Shown: positions 7,529-15,434, counted from the first letter of the stretch. The stretch is 17,407 nucleotides of DNA from PUPG01 sp031323845 (GCA_031323845.1 JAVIYP010000054.1:1-17407); one strand, 5' to 3'. Translations and numbers: made by a program. Notes: generated by a model not told the origin, from the letters alone.

Positions 7529-8074
7529 ATGGGAAGGAAAAGCTCCGTATTGTTCAAACGCTATGCCAAAGCCTTGCTTGGACTGGCAGAGGAGAACAAC
7601 ATCCTTGAGCGTTCCTATCACGACATGCAGCTTGTTCACCACGTTTTTTCCATCAACAAAGAGCTTAATATACTGCTGAAAAGTCCTGTGATCAGGGTGG
7701 CCAAAAAACAGGGTGTGGTGAGGCATCTTTTTCAGAACAAGCTTCATCCGCTCATTCTTACCTACATGACCATCATCATTCGCAAGCAACGGGGGCATAT
7801 GCTGGATGGCATCTCCGGTGCCTACATGAGGGTGTATAAACAATACCTGGGCATAGAAACGGTAAGGATAACCACGGCGGTTCCGTTGAATGAGCAGGTC
7901 AGGCACAGGGCGCTTGAAGCAGCCAGGAAGCTTACTCCCTGTGAAGTGGAATTCAAGGAAGAGGTGGACCCCGAAATTATTGGAGGCTTCGTGCTCAACC
8001 TTGAAGACAAACAGTACAATGCCAGTGTCCGTTACCGCCTGGCGAGGATCAGGAAACATCTGATTATAGATTAA
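7529..8074 (+). CDS. atpH: F1Fo ATP synthase subunit delta
   Basis: Delta (OSCP) links the peripheral stalk to the top of the F1 head. The 181-residue protein shows the N-terminal helical-bundle start FKRYAKALLGLAEE, the central ILLKSPVI segment, and the C-terminal family signature DPEIIGGFVLNLEDKQYNASVR, of which IGGF is the most diagnostic. Length is as expected. It sits between atpF (25-base gap) and atpA (12-base gap), the normal order. No truncation or unusual feature is seen. Confidence 0.95.
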   Translation: MGRKSSVLFKRYAKALLGLAEENNILERSYHDMQLVHHVFSINKELNILLKSPVIRVAKKQGVVRHLFQNKLHPLILTYMTIIIRKQRGHMLDGISGAYMRVYKQYLGIETVRITTAVPLNEQVRHRALEAARKLTPCEVEFKEEVDPEIIGGFVLNLEDKQYNASVRYRLARIRKHLIID

Positions 8075-8086
8075 TATAGATACATT

Positions 8087-9703
8087 ATGTCTGATATAAA
8101 ACCTTCTGAGATCTCTGCCATCTTGCGACAGGAAATGGCCGGTTTCAATATGGAGACCGAGCTGGAAGAGACGGGGACCGTGCTCCAGGTCGGTGATGGG
8201 ATAGCCCGGATTTACGGTTTAAGCAATGCCTGGTCGGGTGAGATGATACGGTGCAATGATGATGGACTTACCGGTGTGGTGCTTAACCTGGAGGAGGACA
8301 ATGTCGGTTTGGTGCTGCTTGGTGATTCGCGTGGTCTTAAAGAGGGTGATGTGGTAAAGCGCACGGGCCATATTGTTTCTGTCAGGGTGGGGGGCTCCCT
8401 GCTCGGGCGTGTGGTGAACACCCTGGGCCAACCCATCGACGGTAAGGGCAAACTGGATGGACCACTCTATGAAATGCCCCTTGAACGGAAGGCGCCGGGT
8501 GTTATTTTCAGACAGCCTGTTAATGAACCCCTCCAGACAGGCATCAAGGCCATCGACGCTATGATACCTATTGGCCGCGGTCAGCGGGAGCTCATCATTG
8601 GCGACCGGCAGACGGGCAAAACAGCCATTGCCATGGATACCATCATCAACCAGCGAAAGCATTACGAAGAAGGCAAACCCGTATATTGCGTTTATGTTGC
8701 CGTGGGTCAGAAGGGTTCTACGGTGGCCGGCATCGTAAATCACCTTCAGAAGCACAAGGCAATGGATTATACCACCGTGGTGTCGGCTACGGCAAGCGAC
8801 CCGGCAGCCATGCAGTTTTATGCTCCTTTCACGGGCATGGCTATTGGCGAGTTCTTCAGGGATACCGGACAGCATGCGCTGGTGATCTTCGACGACCTCT
8901 CCAAACAGGCCGTTTCCTATCGTGAGGTCTCACTGCTGCTGAGAAGACCCCCCGGAAGAGAGGCCTACCCCGGTGATGTGTTTTACCTGCATTCAAGGCT
9001 GCTGGAAAGAGCCGCCAAAATCATAGGCTCCGATGAGATAGCAGTGCAGATGAACGATGTGCCCGAAAGCATACGCGACATGGTAAAAGGAGGCGGTTCA
9101 CTGACGGCACTTCCTATTGTGGAAACACAGGCCGGCGACGTCTCCGCATACATTCCCACAAACGTCATCTCCATTACCGATGGCCAGATCTTCCTGGAAA
9201 CCAACCTGTTTAATGCTGGTATCCGCCCTGCTATCAATGTGGGCGTGTCCGTCAGCCGTGTCGGAGGCAATGCCCAGCTTAAATCCATGAAAAAAGTGGC
9301 CGGCACCCTGAAAATAGACCAGGCACAATACCGTGAGCTGGAAGCATTCTCCAAATTCGGCTCCGATCTTGACCCGGCAACGCAGACCGTGCTCGACAAA
9401 GGAGCCCGTAATGTGGAGATACTAAAACAAGGACAGTTCAGACCTGTGCCCGTCGAAGAACAGATCATCATACTCTTCTGCGGTACCAGAGGCCTGCTCA
9501 GCGACATCCCGGTTCATAAGGTAAAGCTCTTCGAAGAAGAACTCATGAAGCACATTCATGCACAATATCCGGACCTGGTAAAAAAATTACAGCAGGATGT
9601 TTTCGACGATGCCGTGGCTCAGTCCATCGAAAGCGCAGCCAATGAAGTGAAAAGCAAGATCCCCGGCCTGCCGCACCATCATGAGGATAAGGAACAGGAA
9701 TAA
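8087..9703 (+). CDS. atpA: F1Fo ATP synthase subunit alpha
   Basis: Alpha forms the non-catalytic nucleotide sites of the F1 hexamer. The 538-residue protein has an N-terminal beta-barrel domain, the Walker A motif GDRQTGKT at 172-179, the Walker B segment ALVIFDDL around 264-271, and the arginine-finger segment SVSRVGG with R391 reaching into the beta site. After LERAAK there is an extra stretch (about 312-334, with NDVPESIRDMVK) before GGGSLTALP; I associate this insertion with Bacteroidetes alpha subunits. The C-terminus carries a short polar extension containing HHHEDKEQE. It lies 12 bases after atpH and 13 before atpG. The partner beta subunit gene is not in the window. Confidence 0.98.
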   Translation: MSDIKPSEISAILRQEMAGFNMETELEETGTVLQVGDGIARIYGLSNAWSGEMIRCNDDGLTGVVLNLEEDNVGLVLLGDSRGLKEGDVVKRTGHIVSVRVGGSLLGRVVNTLGQPIDGKGKLDGPLYEMPLERKAPGVIFRQPVNEPLQTGIKAIDAMIPIGRGQRELIIGDRQTGKTAIAMDTIINQRKHYEEGKPVYCVYVAVGQKGSTVAGIVNHLQKHKAMDYTTVVSATASDPAAMQFYAPFTGMAIGEFFRDTGQHALVIFDDLSKQAVSYREVSLLLRRPPGREAYPGDVFYLHSRLLERAAKIIGSDEIAVQMNDVPESIRDMVKGGGSLTALPIVETQAGDVSAYIPTNVISITDGQIFLETNLFNAGIRPAINVGVSVSRVGGNAQLKSMKKVAGTLKIDQAQYRELEAFSKFGSDLDPATQTVLDKGARNVEILKQGQFRPVPVEEQIIILFCGTRGLLSDIPVHKVKLFEEELMKHIHAQYPDLVKKLQQDVFDDAVAQSIESAANEVKSKIPGLPHHHEDKEQE

Positions 9704-9716
9704 GTAAATTGATCTC

Positions 9717-10601
9717 ATGCCCAGCCTGAAGGAAATACGTACAAGGATAGCCTCCATAAAGTCCACCCGGCAGATCACCGGCGCCATGAAAATGGTGGCT
9801 GCCTCAAGGCTGCGCAAGGTTCAGAACAAGATCATACACCTCCGCAGCTATGAGGCCACCCTGATGAGCATCCTTAAGGACGTGATGCTCAGGTTGCCAC
9901 CATCCTACCAGAACGTGTATCTGCGGCCACGCGACAATAAAGACGTGTTGCTGATTTGCCTGGGTTCCGACAAAGGTCTGTGCGGCACTTATAACACCTT
10001 GCTGATCAAACGTACGCTCGATGAGTTAAAAAACCTGGTTGAGAGCGGGGCGAACCCCTCTGTGATGCCTGTTGGAAAAAAGACCCTGTCGTTCTTTGAG
10101 AAGCGGGAGTACGACTTGTGTGCTGCCGGCGACTTCAAGCTGGATAAGGTTTCCGGAGAAACCGCTACGGAGTTTGCCAAACATCTGGTGAAGCTGTTTT
10201 TCAGTCAGAATTACGGCCGGATGCTGGTGGTGTACAATCGCTTCCGCAATGCCGTAGTGCATGAAATGACTGTTGAGCAGGTGCTGCCTCTTCACGAAGA
10301 CATGCTTTATAAAAGCCTTACTGATGAGGAAATTCCCGATGACCCTATCATCCTGGAGCCTGAAGCTGAAGAAGTCATAGACTATCTGACGCAGCAATAC
10401 ATCCATTTCAATGTTTACCGCATTTTGCTGGATGCCTCCGCTTCTGAACATGGCAGCAGGATGACGGCCATGCACCAGGCTACCGATAATGCCGATCAGA
10501 TGCTTAAAACGCTAACCCTGTCCTACAACAAGGCCCGCCAGGCATCGGTTACGCGCGAGCTGCTGGATATTGTCGGAGGGGGGGTGCAGCAAACTGCCTG
10601 A
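9717..10601 (+). CDS. atpG: F1Fo ATP synthase subunit gamma
   Basis: Gamma is the central rotor shaft that transmits c-ring rotation to the catalytic sites. The 294-residue protein has both diagnostic coiled-coil termini: LKEIRTRIASIKSTRQITGAMKMV split over residues 4-27 at the N-terminus, and TLSYNKARQASVTRELLDIVGG at the C-terminus, with the Rossmann-like middle containing ICLGSDKGLCG. It is the last gene of the operon; no atpD or atpC follows, and only 31 bases separate it from the convergent xdhC stop. A terminator starting at 10630 ends the transcript. Confidence 0.97.
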   Translation: MPSLKEIRTRIASIKSTRQITGAMKMVAASRLRKVQNKIIHLRSYEATLMSILKDVMLRLPPSYQNVYLRPRDNKDVLLICLGSDKGLCGTYNTLLIKRTLDELKNLVESGANPSVMPVGKKTLSFFEKREYDLCAAGDFKLDKVSGETATEFAKHLVKLFFSQNYGRMLVVYNRFRNAVVHEMTVEQVLPLHEDMLYKSLTDEEIPDDPIILEPEAEEVIDYLTQQYIHFNVYRILLDASASEHGSRMTAMHQATDNADQMLKTLTLSYNKARQASVTRELLDIVGGGVQQTA

Positions 10602-10629
10602 CAACCTGTCCGGCTTTGTTCCTGTTTGC

Positions 10630-10655
10630 CGCTCAGCGACCCTGGGCGTTTTTTT
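10630..10655 (+). terminator. Intrinsic terminator of the atp operon, inside the 3' end of xdhC
   Basis: CGCTCAG (10630-10636), loop CGACC and CTGGGCG (10642-10648) make a seven-pair stem with one G-T pair, followed directly by seven T (10649-10655). This is a textbook rho-independent terminator on the plus strand, 29 bases after the atpG stop. It overlaps the last seven codons and stop of the convergent xdhC gene on the other strand. Confidence 0.8.
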
Positions 10656-11598
10656 CCATGATGATCCTGGCTGCTATGCTTACGGCAATCTCTTCAGGGG
10701 TTTCACCCCGTATGGCTATGCCCATCGGTGCATTGACCCGGGCCAGCAGTTCGTCGGAAACTCCGCGCTCACGAAGATTCGTAAAAATCTTTTCCACCTT
10801 TTTACTGCTTCCGATCATGCCGAGGTATTTCAGTCCGAGCCGTGACATCTGCTCAAGGATCAGCTGATCACTGGCGTGAGATACGGTCATGATGCATACA
10901 TAAGAGGTAGCCGGGTGGCGTATGTGTGCACCAGCCTCCCGGTAATCGATCAGCTTCTTTTCGCTGGCGAACGAGTTTGATGTCATGGTGTTGAGCTCCG
11001 GCCTGTCGTCAAGCACAACCACCCTGAATCCAATCATGCGGCACACCTGACTCAGGGGAAGGCTGATGTGCCCGCCCCCGAATATATAGAGCGTGTCAGG
11101 AGGCCGGAGCGTTTCCCTGTAGGACCATTGCTCTGCAGATACGAACCGGTCTTCCTGCGCCTGAGGTTCCGGAGCATCGGTTGCTTCAAAAAAAAGAAGA
11201 CCGCCGGGGTCTATCGACATCATGCATTCACGACCTTCTGCCATCATTTTTCCCAGCTCTTTAAAGCTGGCAAGATCGTTCTTGCCAAGAGGCACGAAAG
11301 CATGCCACTGCTCTCCCGCACAGATAAGACCGGAAGCATCCTCACCGGCATCCGGAGCGTGTACCTGGCGTTTCAGAAAAGGCGTTTGTACGCCCTTGTC
11401 AAAACTTGATTTTGCCAGCTCAACCAGCTTGTATTCCATGACTCCTCCGCCAATGGAACCCGACATCGCACCATCGGACGAAACAACCATCTTAAAACCT
11501 TTTTTACCCGGACTGCTCCCCCTGACCTCAGTGACCACGATCAGCATCACAGCATTTCCCTTACCCAGGTGAAATGTCGCAAAATCCCATATATCCAT
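10633..11598 (-). CDS. xdhC: XdhC/CoxI family molybdenum-hydroxylase maturation protein
   Basis: XdhC-type proteins bind molybdenum cofactor, support its sulfuration and hand it to xanthine dehydrogenase-like enzymes in the cytosol. The 321-residue protein has the N-terminal XdhC domain with VRGSSPGKKG (25-34), GSIGGGVMEY (47-56) and the conserved cysteine C93 in ICAGEQ, then a C-terminal Rossmann domain with YIFGGGHIS (171-179), LDDRPE, KYLGMIGSSKKV (257-268) and APMGIAIRGETPEEIAVSI (290-308). I place the start at the ATG at 11598 (MDIWDFA), since the frame's extension to 12018 is unrelated sequence antisense to ygeY. It is divergent from ygeY-ygeW, 111 bases away, and convergent with atpG. 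No hydroxylase gene is in view, so the client enzyme must lie elsewhere. Confidence 0.88.
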   Translation of the reverse strand: MDIWDFATFHLGKGNAVMLIVVTEVRGSSPGKKGFKMVVSSDGAMSGSIGGGVMEYKLVELAKSSFDKGVQTPFLKRQVHAPDAGEDASGLICAGEQWHAFVPLGKNDLASFKELGKMMAEGRECMMSIDPGGLLFFEATDAPEPQAQEDRFVSAEQWSYRETLRPPDTLYIFGGGHISLPLSQVCRMIGFRVVVLDDRPELNTMTSNSFASEKKLIDYREAGAHIRHPATSYVCIMTVSHASDQLILEQMSRLGLKYLGMIGSSKKVEKIFTNLRERGVSDELLARVNAPMGIAIRGETPEEIAVSIAARIIMEKNAQGR

Positions 11599-11620
11599 AA
11601 AGAAGTGATGTTTTAATTTA

Positions 11621-11628
11621 TACCTTTG
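11621..11628 (+). promoter_or_regulatory. Bacteroidetes-type -7 box TACCTTTG for ygeY-ygeW
   Basis: TACCTTTG matches TAnnTTTG exactly, 82 bases before the ygeY ATG. Initiation would be near 11635, giving a leader of about 75 bases. I see no TTTG at the -33 distance. It faces the xdhC promoter box at 11651-11644. Confidence 0.45.
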
Positions 11629-11643
11629 TTGCCGTAAAGATAG

Positions 11644-11674
11644 CAAAGATACTTCACTTGCTTTTCTTGTCAAT
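11644..11674 (-). promoter_or_regulatory. Bacteroidetes-type promoter for xdhC (TATCTTTG with ATTG upstream)
   Basis: Read on the minus strand, ATTG (11674-11671) and TATCTTTG (11651-11644) are separated by 19 bases; the -7 box is a perfect TAnnTTTG match and the -33 box is one base off. Initiation near 11637 gives a leader of about 40 bases before the xdhC ATG. Confidence 0.5.
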
Positions 11675-11709
11675 TCTGATGAAGTTTTATTGATTTTATT
11701 TGAAGTACT

Positions 11710-12894
11710 ATGGAACATAACGCAAAAATTCTGGAGCTCTCTCATCAGCTCCGCGACTATACCGCAGAGAACCTGTCGAAGCTTATTCGTTGCAAATCCC
11801 TGAGTTTGTCTGAAGGCCTGGTGCAACAGGAGTTGATGCGTCAGATGGAGAAGGCCGGTTTTGATGAGGTCAGGATGGACGGACTGGGCAACGTGCTTGG
11901 CCGTATTGGCAATGGAAAAAAAATACTGGCTTTCGATGCGCATATGGACACGGTGGATCTGGGAAACCTGCAGGACTGGGACTTTGACCCGCTGGGCGGC
12001 GAAATCCGCGATGACCACGTGCTAGGCCGGGGCAGCGTTGACCAGAAGGGAGGCGCAGCAGCATTTGTCACCGCCGGTAAGATACTAAAAGAACTTGCCT
12101 GGCAGAGAGATCTCACCATTTATTTTGTAGGCAGTGTCATTGAAGAGGACTGTGATGGCTTGTGCTGGAAGTACATTGTTGAGGAGGAAGGCATAAAGCC
12201 TGATGTGGTGGTTATTACGGAACCGACCAACCTGAACCTGTACCGTGGCCAAAGAGGACGTATGGAAATGCATGTCAGCTTTTACGGGCTTTCGTGTCAT
12301 GGTTCTGCTCCTGAACGCGGTAAAAACGCCATTTACATGGCTTCAAAAACTGCTCTTGAGATAGAAAAGCTCAATGAAAGACTCAGGGTAGATGATTTTC
12401 TTGGGAAGGGTACGGTAACCATTTCCGAGTTTTTGTCTCAGAGTCCTTCACTGTGTGCCGTAGCCGATTTTGCCAGGCTGCATCTCGACAGGCGCCTTAC
12501 CTGGGGCGAAACAAAGGAGTCGGCTGTGGCCGAAATCGAAGAACTGATCAAAGGCATGAAAGCCAGGGTGGAAGTACTGCAGTACCGCGAACGCTCCTTC
12601 ACCGGCCTCGAATATGGCATGGAAAAATATTATCCTACCTGGAACATACCTGAAGATCATGAAATGATCCAACTCGGCGTAAAAGTGTTTGGGTCGTTGT
12701 TCGGACATAAGCCCGTGGTTGACAAATGGACATTCTCAACCAATGGCGTCACCGTGAACGGCCTCTATGGAATTCCCATTATCGGGTTCGGGCCCGGCAA
12801 TGAAGTCATGGCCCATGCACCAAACGAGAAAGTGCCCATCGACCATCTGGAAAAAGCCGCTGCCTTCTACGCAGCCCTCGCCTACGCCTTATAA
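11710..12894 (+). CDS. ygeY: YgeY-like M20 family metallohydrolase (purine/selenium-metabolism-linked group)
   Basis: This 394-residue protein is an M20 di-zinc amidohydrolase of the YgeY group, a subfamily found beside ygeW and molybdenum hydroxylase genes and implicated in anaerobic uric acid degradation. The metal and catalytic set is complete: H78 and D80 in FDAHMDT, bridging D111 in GRGSVDQKGG, catalytic E145 and metal-binding E146 in VIEED, E171 in TEPTNL, and H369 near the C-terminus in MAHAPNEKV. The dimerisation domain starts around residue 182. It lies 64 bases upstream of ygeW in the same direction, an association also found in E. coli, which supports the subfamily call. The substrate is not readable from sequence; a carbamoylated or acylated amino-acid intermediate is plausible. 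Confidence 0.85.
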   Translation: MEHNAKILELSHQLRDYTAENLSKLIRCKSLSLSEGLVQQELMRQMEKAGFDEVRMDGLGNVLGRIGNGKKILAFDAHMDTVDLGNLQDWDFDPLGGEIRDDHVLGRGSVDQKGGAAAFVTAGKILKELAWQRDLTIYFVGSVIEEDCDGLCWKYIVEEEGIKPDVVVITEPTNLNLYRGQRGRMEMHVSFYGLSCHGSAPERGKNAIYMASKTALEIEKLNERLRVDDFLGKGTVTISEFLSQSPSLCAVADFARLHLDRRLTWGETKESAVAEIEELIKGMKARVEVLQYRERSFTGLEYGMEKYYPTWNIPEDHEMIQLGVKVFGSLFGHKPVVDKWTFSTNGVTVNGLYGIPIIGFGPGNEVMAHAPNEKVPIDHLEKAAAFYAALAYAL

Positions 12895-12958
12895 TGCGTT
12901 GTCCTGGTTCGTAATCCCGGGCTCCTGAAGTTTGTCCATCATCCTAAAAAACATACAT

Positions 12959-14149
12959 ATGATTCAAAATAGAATAAACATGAGTGATAGCCCCAATGCC
13001 TTGTTCGGCAAAGATTTTCTCCTTACCTGGGAAAAAAGTCTGAGTGATCTTGAGTTGATTCTTGATGTTGCTTTAGCCCTAAAGGAAATGCGCGACCGCA
13101 ATATTTCAGTGCGGGTGTTTGATTCAGGCCTGGCCGTGTCAAACTTCCGCGACAAATCGACCCGTACGCGCTTTTCGTTTGCTTCGGCAGCCAATTTGCT
13201 CGGACTTGCTGTTCAGGATCTTGATGAGGAGAAGTCACAGATCTCGCATGGTGAAACCGTCAGGGAGACGGCTGCCATGATCTCTTTTCTGACCGATTTT
13301 ATCGGTATTCGCGATGATATGTATCTTGGTGAGGGAAACCGTTACATGCGCGAAGTCGCTGATTCGCTTGATGAAAGCTTTAACGCCGGTATCCTGCCTT
13401 TGCGGCCGGGTATCGTCAACCTGCAGTGCGATATGGATCATCCCACCCAATCCATGGCCGACCTGCTGCACCTGAAGCAGGTGTACGGTTCTCTGGAGGC
13501 CCTGCGCGGCAAAAAGATGGTCATGAGCTGGGCTTATTCGCCGAGTTACGGCAAACCTCTGTCGGTTCCGCAAGGCATCATTGCACTGATGACGCGCTTT
13601 GGCATGGAAATAACACTGGCTCATCCTGAAGGCTACGGACTGATCCCGGATATTACCGAAATGGCTTCCCGCTTTGCCGGAGAAAGTGGTGGAAGCTTTA
13701 ACATCAGCAACTCTATGGAAGACGCCATGCGCGATGCCCATATCGTATATCCGAAAAGCTGGGCACCTTACCACATCATGGAAGAGCGCACCAGGCTGCT
13801 CAAGGCTGCAGATAAAAAAGGTCTTGAAGAACTGGAACAGCAATGCCTGGCTAACAACGCACGTTACCTCGGCTGGGAATACGACAGTAAGAAGATGGAA
13901 GCCACCCATAAAGGCGATGCCTTGTATATGCACTGCCTGCCCGCCGATATTTCCGGTGTGTCGTGCAAGCAGGGAGAAGTTGAGGCTGAAGTGTTTGAAC
14001 GGTACCGCCTGCAAACTTACAGGGAGGCCGGGTACAAGCCCTATATCATAGCCGCAATGATGCTGTGCCAGCGCTTTTCGTCACCTGCAGAAGTGTTGCA
14101 AAATCTGATGGAACAAAACAAAATGCGCACGTTCAGGCACAAAGGCTGA
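12959..14149 (+). CDS. ygeW: Knotted carbamoyltransferase YgeW
   Basis: The protein belongs to the aspartate/ornithine transcarbamylase fold and closely follows E. coli YgeW as I remember it, including long shared blocks such as KDFLLTWE, GETVRET, IGIRDDMYLG, NLQCDMDHPTQSMADL and HCLPADISGVSCK. Carbamoyl-phosphate binding residues are present: DKSTRTR at 65-71 and HPTQ at 161-164; HCLP is at 325-328. I chose ATG at 12959, giving 396 residues, the length of E. coli YgeW; a longer TTG start at 12932 adds nothing recognisable. No carbamoyl acceptor is established from sequence; members of the anaerobic uric acid cluster are thought to handle carbamoylated diaminopropionate-like intermediates. 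It is co-directional with ygeY, probably one transcript. Confidence 0.93.
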   Translation: MIQNRINMSDSPNALFGKDFLLTWEKSLSDLELILDVALALKEMRDRNISVRVFDSGLAVSNFRDKSTRTRFSFASAANLLGLAVQDLDEEKSQISHGETVRETAAMISFLTDFIGIRDDMYLGEGNRYMREVADSLDESFNAGILPLRPGIVNLQCDMDHPTQSMADLLHLKQVYGSLEALRGKKMVMSWAYSPSYGKPLSVPQGIIALMTRFGMEITLAHPEGYGLIPDITEMASRFAGESGGSFNISNSMEDAMRDAHIVYPKSWAPYHIMEERTRLLKAADKKGLEELEQQCLANNARYLGWEYDSKKMEATHKGDALYMHCLPADISGVSCKQGEVEAEVFERYRLQTYREAGYKPYIIAAMMLCQRFSSPAEVLQNLMEQNKMRTFRHKG

Positions 14150-14209
14150 TATTCTGCGGTGAAAACTTGTTTTTCTGTATGAACAACCAAAACATACCGG
14201 AATAATGTT

Positions 14210-14217
14210 TATTTTTG
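14210..14217 (+). promoter_or_regulatory. Bacteroidetes-type -7 box TATTTTTG upstream of the AI-2E family gene
   Basis: TATTTTTG fits TAnnTTTG exactly, 26 bases before the ATG at 14244. There is no good TTTG at the -33 position. It lies in the 94-base gap after ygeW, where I see no terminator. Confidence 0.42.
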
Positions 14218-14243
14218 ATGACTAACCAGCCAATCATAAACCT

Positions 14244-15368
14244 ATGGAGGAGTATAAGTTTCCGCTGTTTGTAAAGCTTCCTATGGTGCTGTTAACCATA
14301 GTGCTGACGGTTTTTATAATGATTACGGCAAAGTCCGTTCTGGTCCCGGTGCTGATCTCCGGAATGCTTGCGGTGCTCATCAGCCCGCTGGCCTCCTGGA
14401 TGGAGAAAAAAGGCCTGCCACGGCTGCTGGCTGTATTCCTGAGTGTTATTGCCCTGCTTGGTTTCCTGTTCGGACTGGCCTACTTCTTTTATAACCAGAT
14501 TATTGGCTTTGCTGACGAATTGTTTCTTATCGAAAAGCGTATTTCTGAATTGCTGCTGACCATTAATGAGTTCACCGAAAAACACATTGAAGGGGCAGTG
14601 CCTATTTCATTTGACAATATTCAGAATGCTGTTTTCAACTACCTCTATGATAATATGGCTTCGCTGACGCAGGGCGTTATTGCTACGGCCACCACCTTGA
14701 CCATTGCTTTTATCATCCCCATTTACATCTTTCTCTTTCTCTATTTCCGCCACTTTCTTATTGAATTTATCCACCGTGCTTTTTCTGAAAAAGACCGGTT
14801 AGTGGTTACCAGGGTTGTGCATAAAGTCAAGGAAGTGGTGCAGAATTACATTGTCGGCATGTTCGTGGTTATCATCATCCTTGCCGTGCTGAACAGCATA
14901 ACGCTTTACAGTTTTGGCCTCAGACATGCTTTGTTGTTTGCCGTGTTTGCAGCCATGCTCAACGTAATTCCGTTCCTGGGGCCGTTTATCGGCGCTACCC
15001 TGCCCATCGTTTATGCCTTTCTGACCAAAGATTCCTTATGGTACCCCTTTGGAATCTTTGCTGCTTTTTATGTGATACAGCTTGCTGAAAGTAACATCTT
15101 TACGCCGCGCATAGTAGGAGGGAAGGTGTCGATGAATCCATTCATGACGATTCTTGCCCTGTTGCTTGGTAACTTTATATGGGGTCTGGCGGGTATGATC
15201 CTGTTCATACCGGGAATGGCCATGCTTAAGGTCGTCTTTGATGAGATTGACGGCATGCAGCCCTATGGTTTTCTGCTGGGAAGCACCCGTCCAAAAAAAG
15301 CCGGCGAGGATCACAGAAGGACACTTGCTGAACGCCTGAAACAACTCAGCCTGAAGAAAAAGCCCTGA
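14244..15368 (+). CDS. AI-2E family (PerM/UPF0118) membrane transporter
   Basis: This is a 374-residue inner-membrane protein of the AI-2E transporter family (PF01594), whose members include the AI-2 exporter TqsA and sodium/proton antiporters; the substrate cannot be read from sequence. About eight hydrophobic helices are visible: a pair near residues 10-45, one near 58-83, a soluble segment of about 60 residues, then helices from about 140 onwards. Family hallmarks are the glycine/proline motif NVIPFLGPFIGATLP and the downstream ESNIFTPRIVGGKVSMNP followed by LLLGNFIWGLAGMILFIPG. The basic C-terminal tail ends in KKKP. It has its own -7 box and is convergent with truA. No functional link to ygeW is evident. 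Confidence 0.9.
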   Translation: MEEYKFPLFVKLPMVLLTIVLTVFIMITAKSVLVPVLISGMLAVLISPLASWMEKKGLPRLLAVFLSVIALLGFLFGLAYFFYNQIIGFADELFLIEKRISELLLTINEFTEKHIEGAVPISFDNIQNAVFNYLYDNMASLTQGVIATATTLTIAFIIPIYIFLFLYFRHFLIEFIHRAFSEKDRLVVTRVVHKVKEVVQNYIVGMFVVIIILAVLNSITLYSFGLRHALLFAVFAAMLNVIPFLGPFIGATLPIVYAFLTKDSLWYPFGIFAAFYVIQLAESNIFTPRIVGGKVSMNPFMTILALLLGNFIWGLAGMILFIPGMAMLKVVFDEIDGMQPYGFLLGSTRPKKAGEDHRRTLAERLKQLSLKKKP

Positions 15369-15416
15369 TTGCGAAAACAGGAACCATCCCAAAGCCTGGT
15401 CTTTTTACTCCCGGCT

Positions 15417-15434
15417 CTGCAAATATCTTTGCAG
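15417..15434. terminator. Possible bidirectional hairpin between the AI-2E gene and truA
   Basis: CTGCAAA (15417-15423), loop TATC and TTTGCAG (15428-15434) form a perfect seven-pair stem 48 bases after the AI-2E gene stop and 89 bases from the truA stop. Neither side is followed directly by a T-run, so termination is uncertain. The remainder of the 155-base convergent gap (15369-15523) shows no gene. Confidence 0.35.

Noticed and set aside
10602..10845. Possible atpD, atpC or other small gene after atpG
   Set aside because: The region encodes the C-terminal half of XdhC on the opposite strand; the plus frames are shadows.
11599..12018. Longer N-terminus for XdhC starting at 12018
   Set aside because: The extra 140 residues are antisense to ygeY, lack family similarity, and lie upstream of the likely xdhC promoter box.
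12932..12958. TTG start adding nine residues to YgeW
   Set aside because: The ATG at 12959 gives 396 residues, matching E. coli YgeW; the extension resembles nothing.
13069..14149. Ordinary ornithine or N-acetylornithine carbamoyltransferase for arginine synthesis
   Set aside because: The sequence follows YgeW in distinctive blocks (GIRDDMYLG, NLQCDMDHPTQ, HCLPADISGVSCK) and its neighbour is YgeY, not arginine genes.
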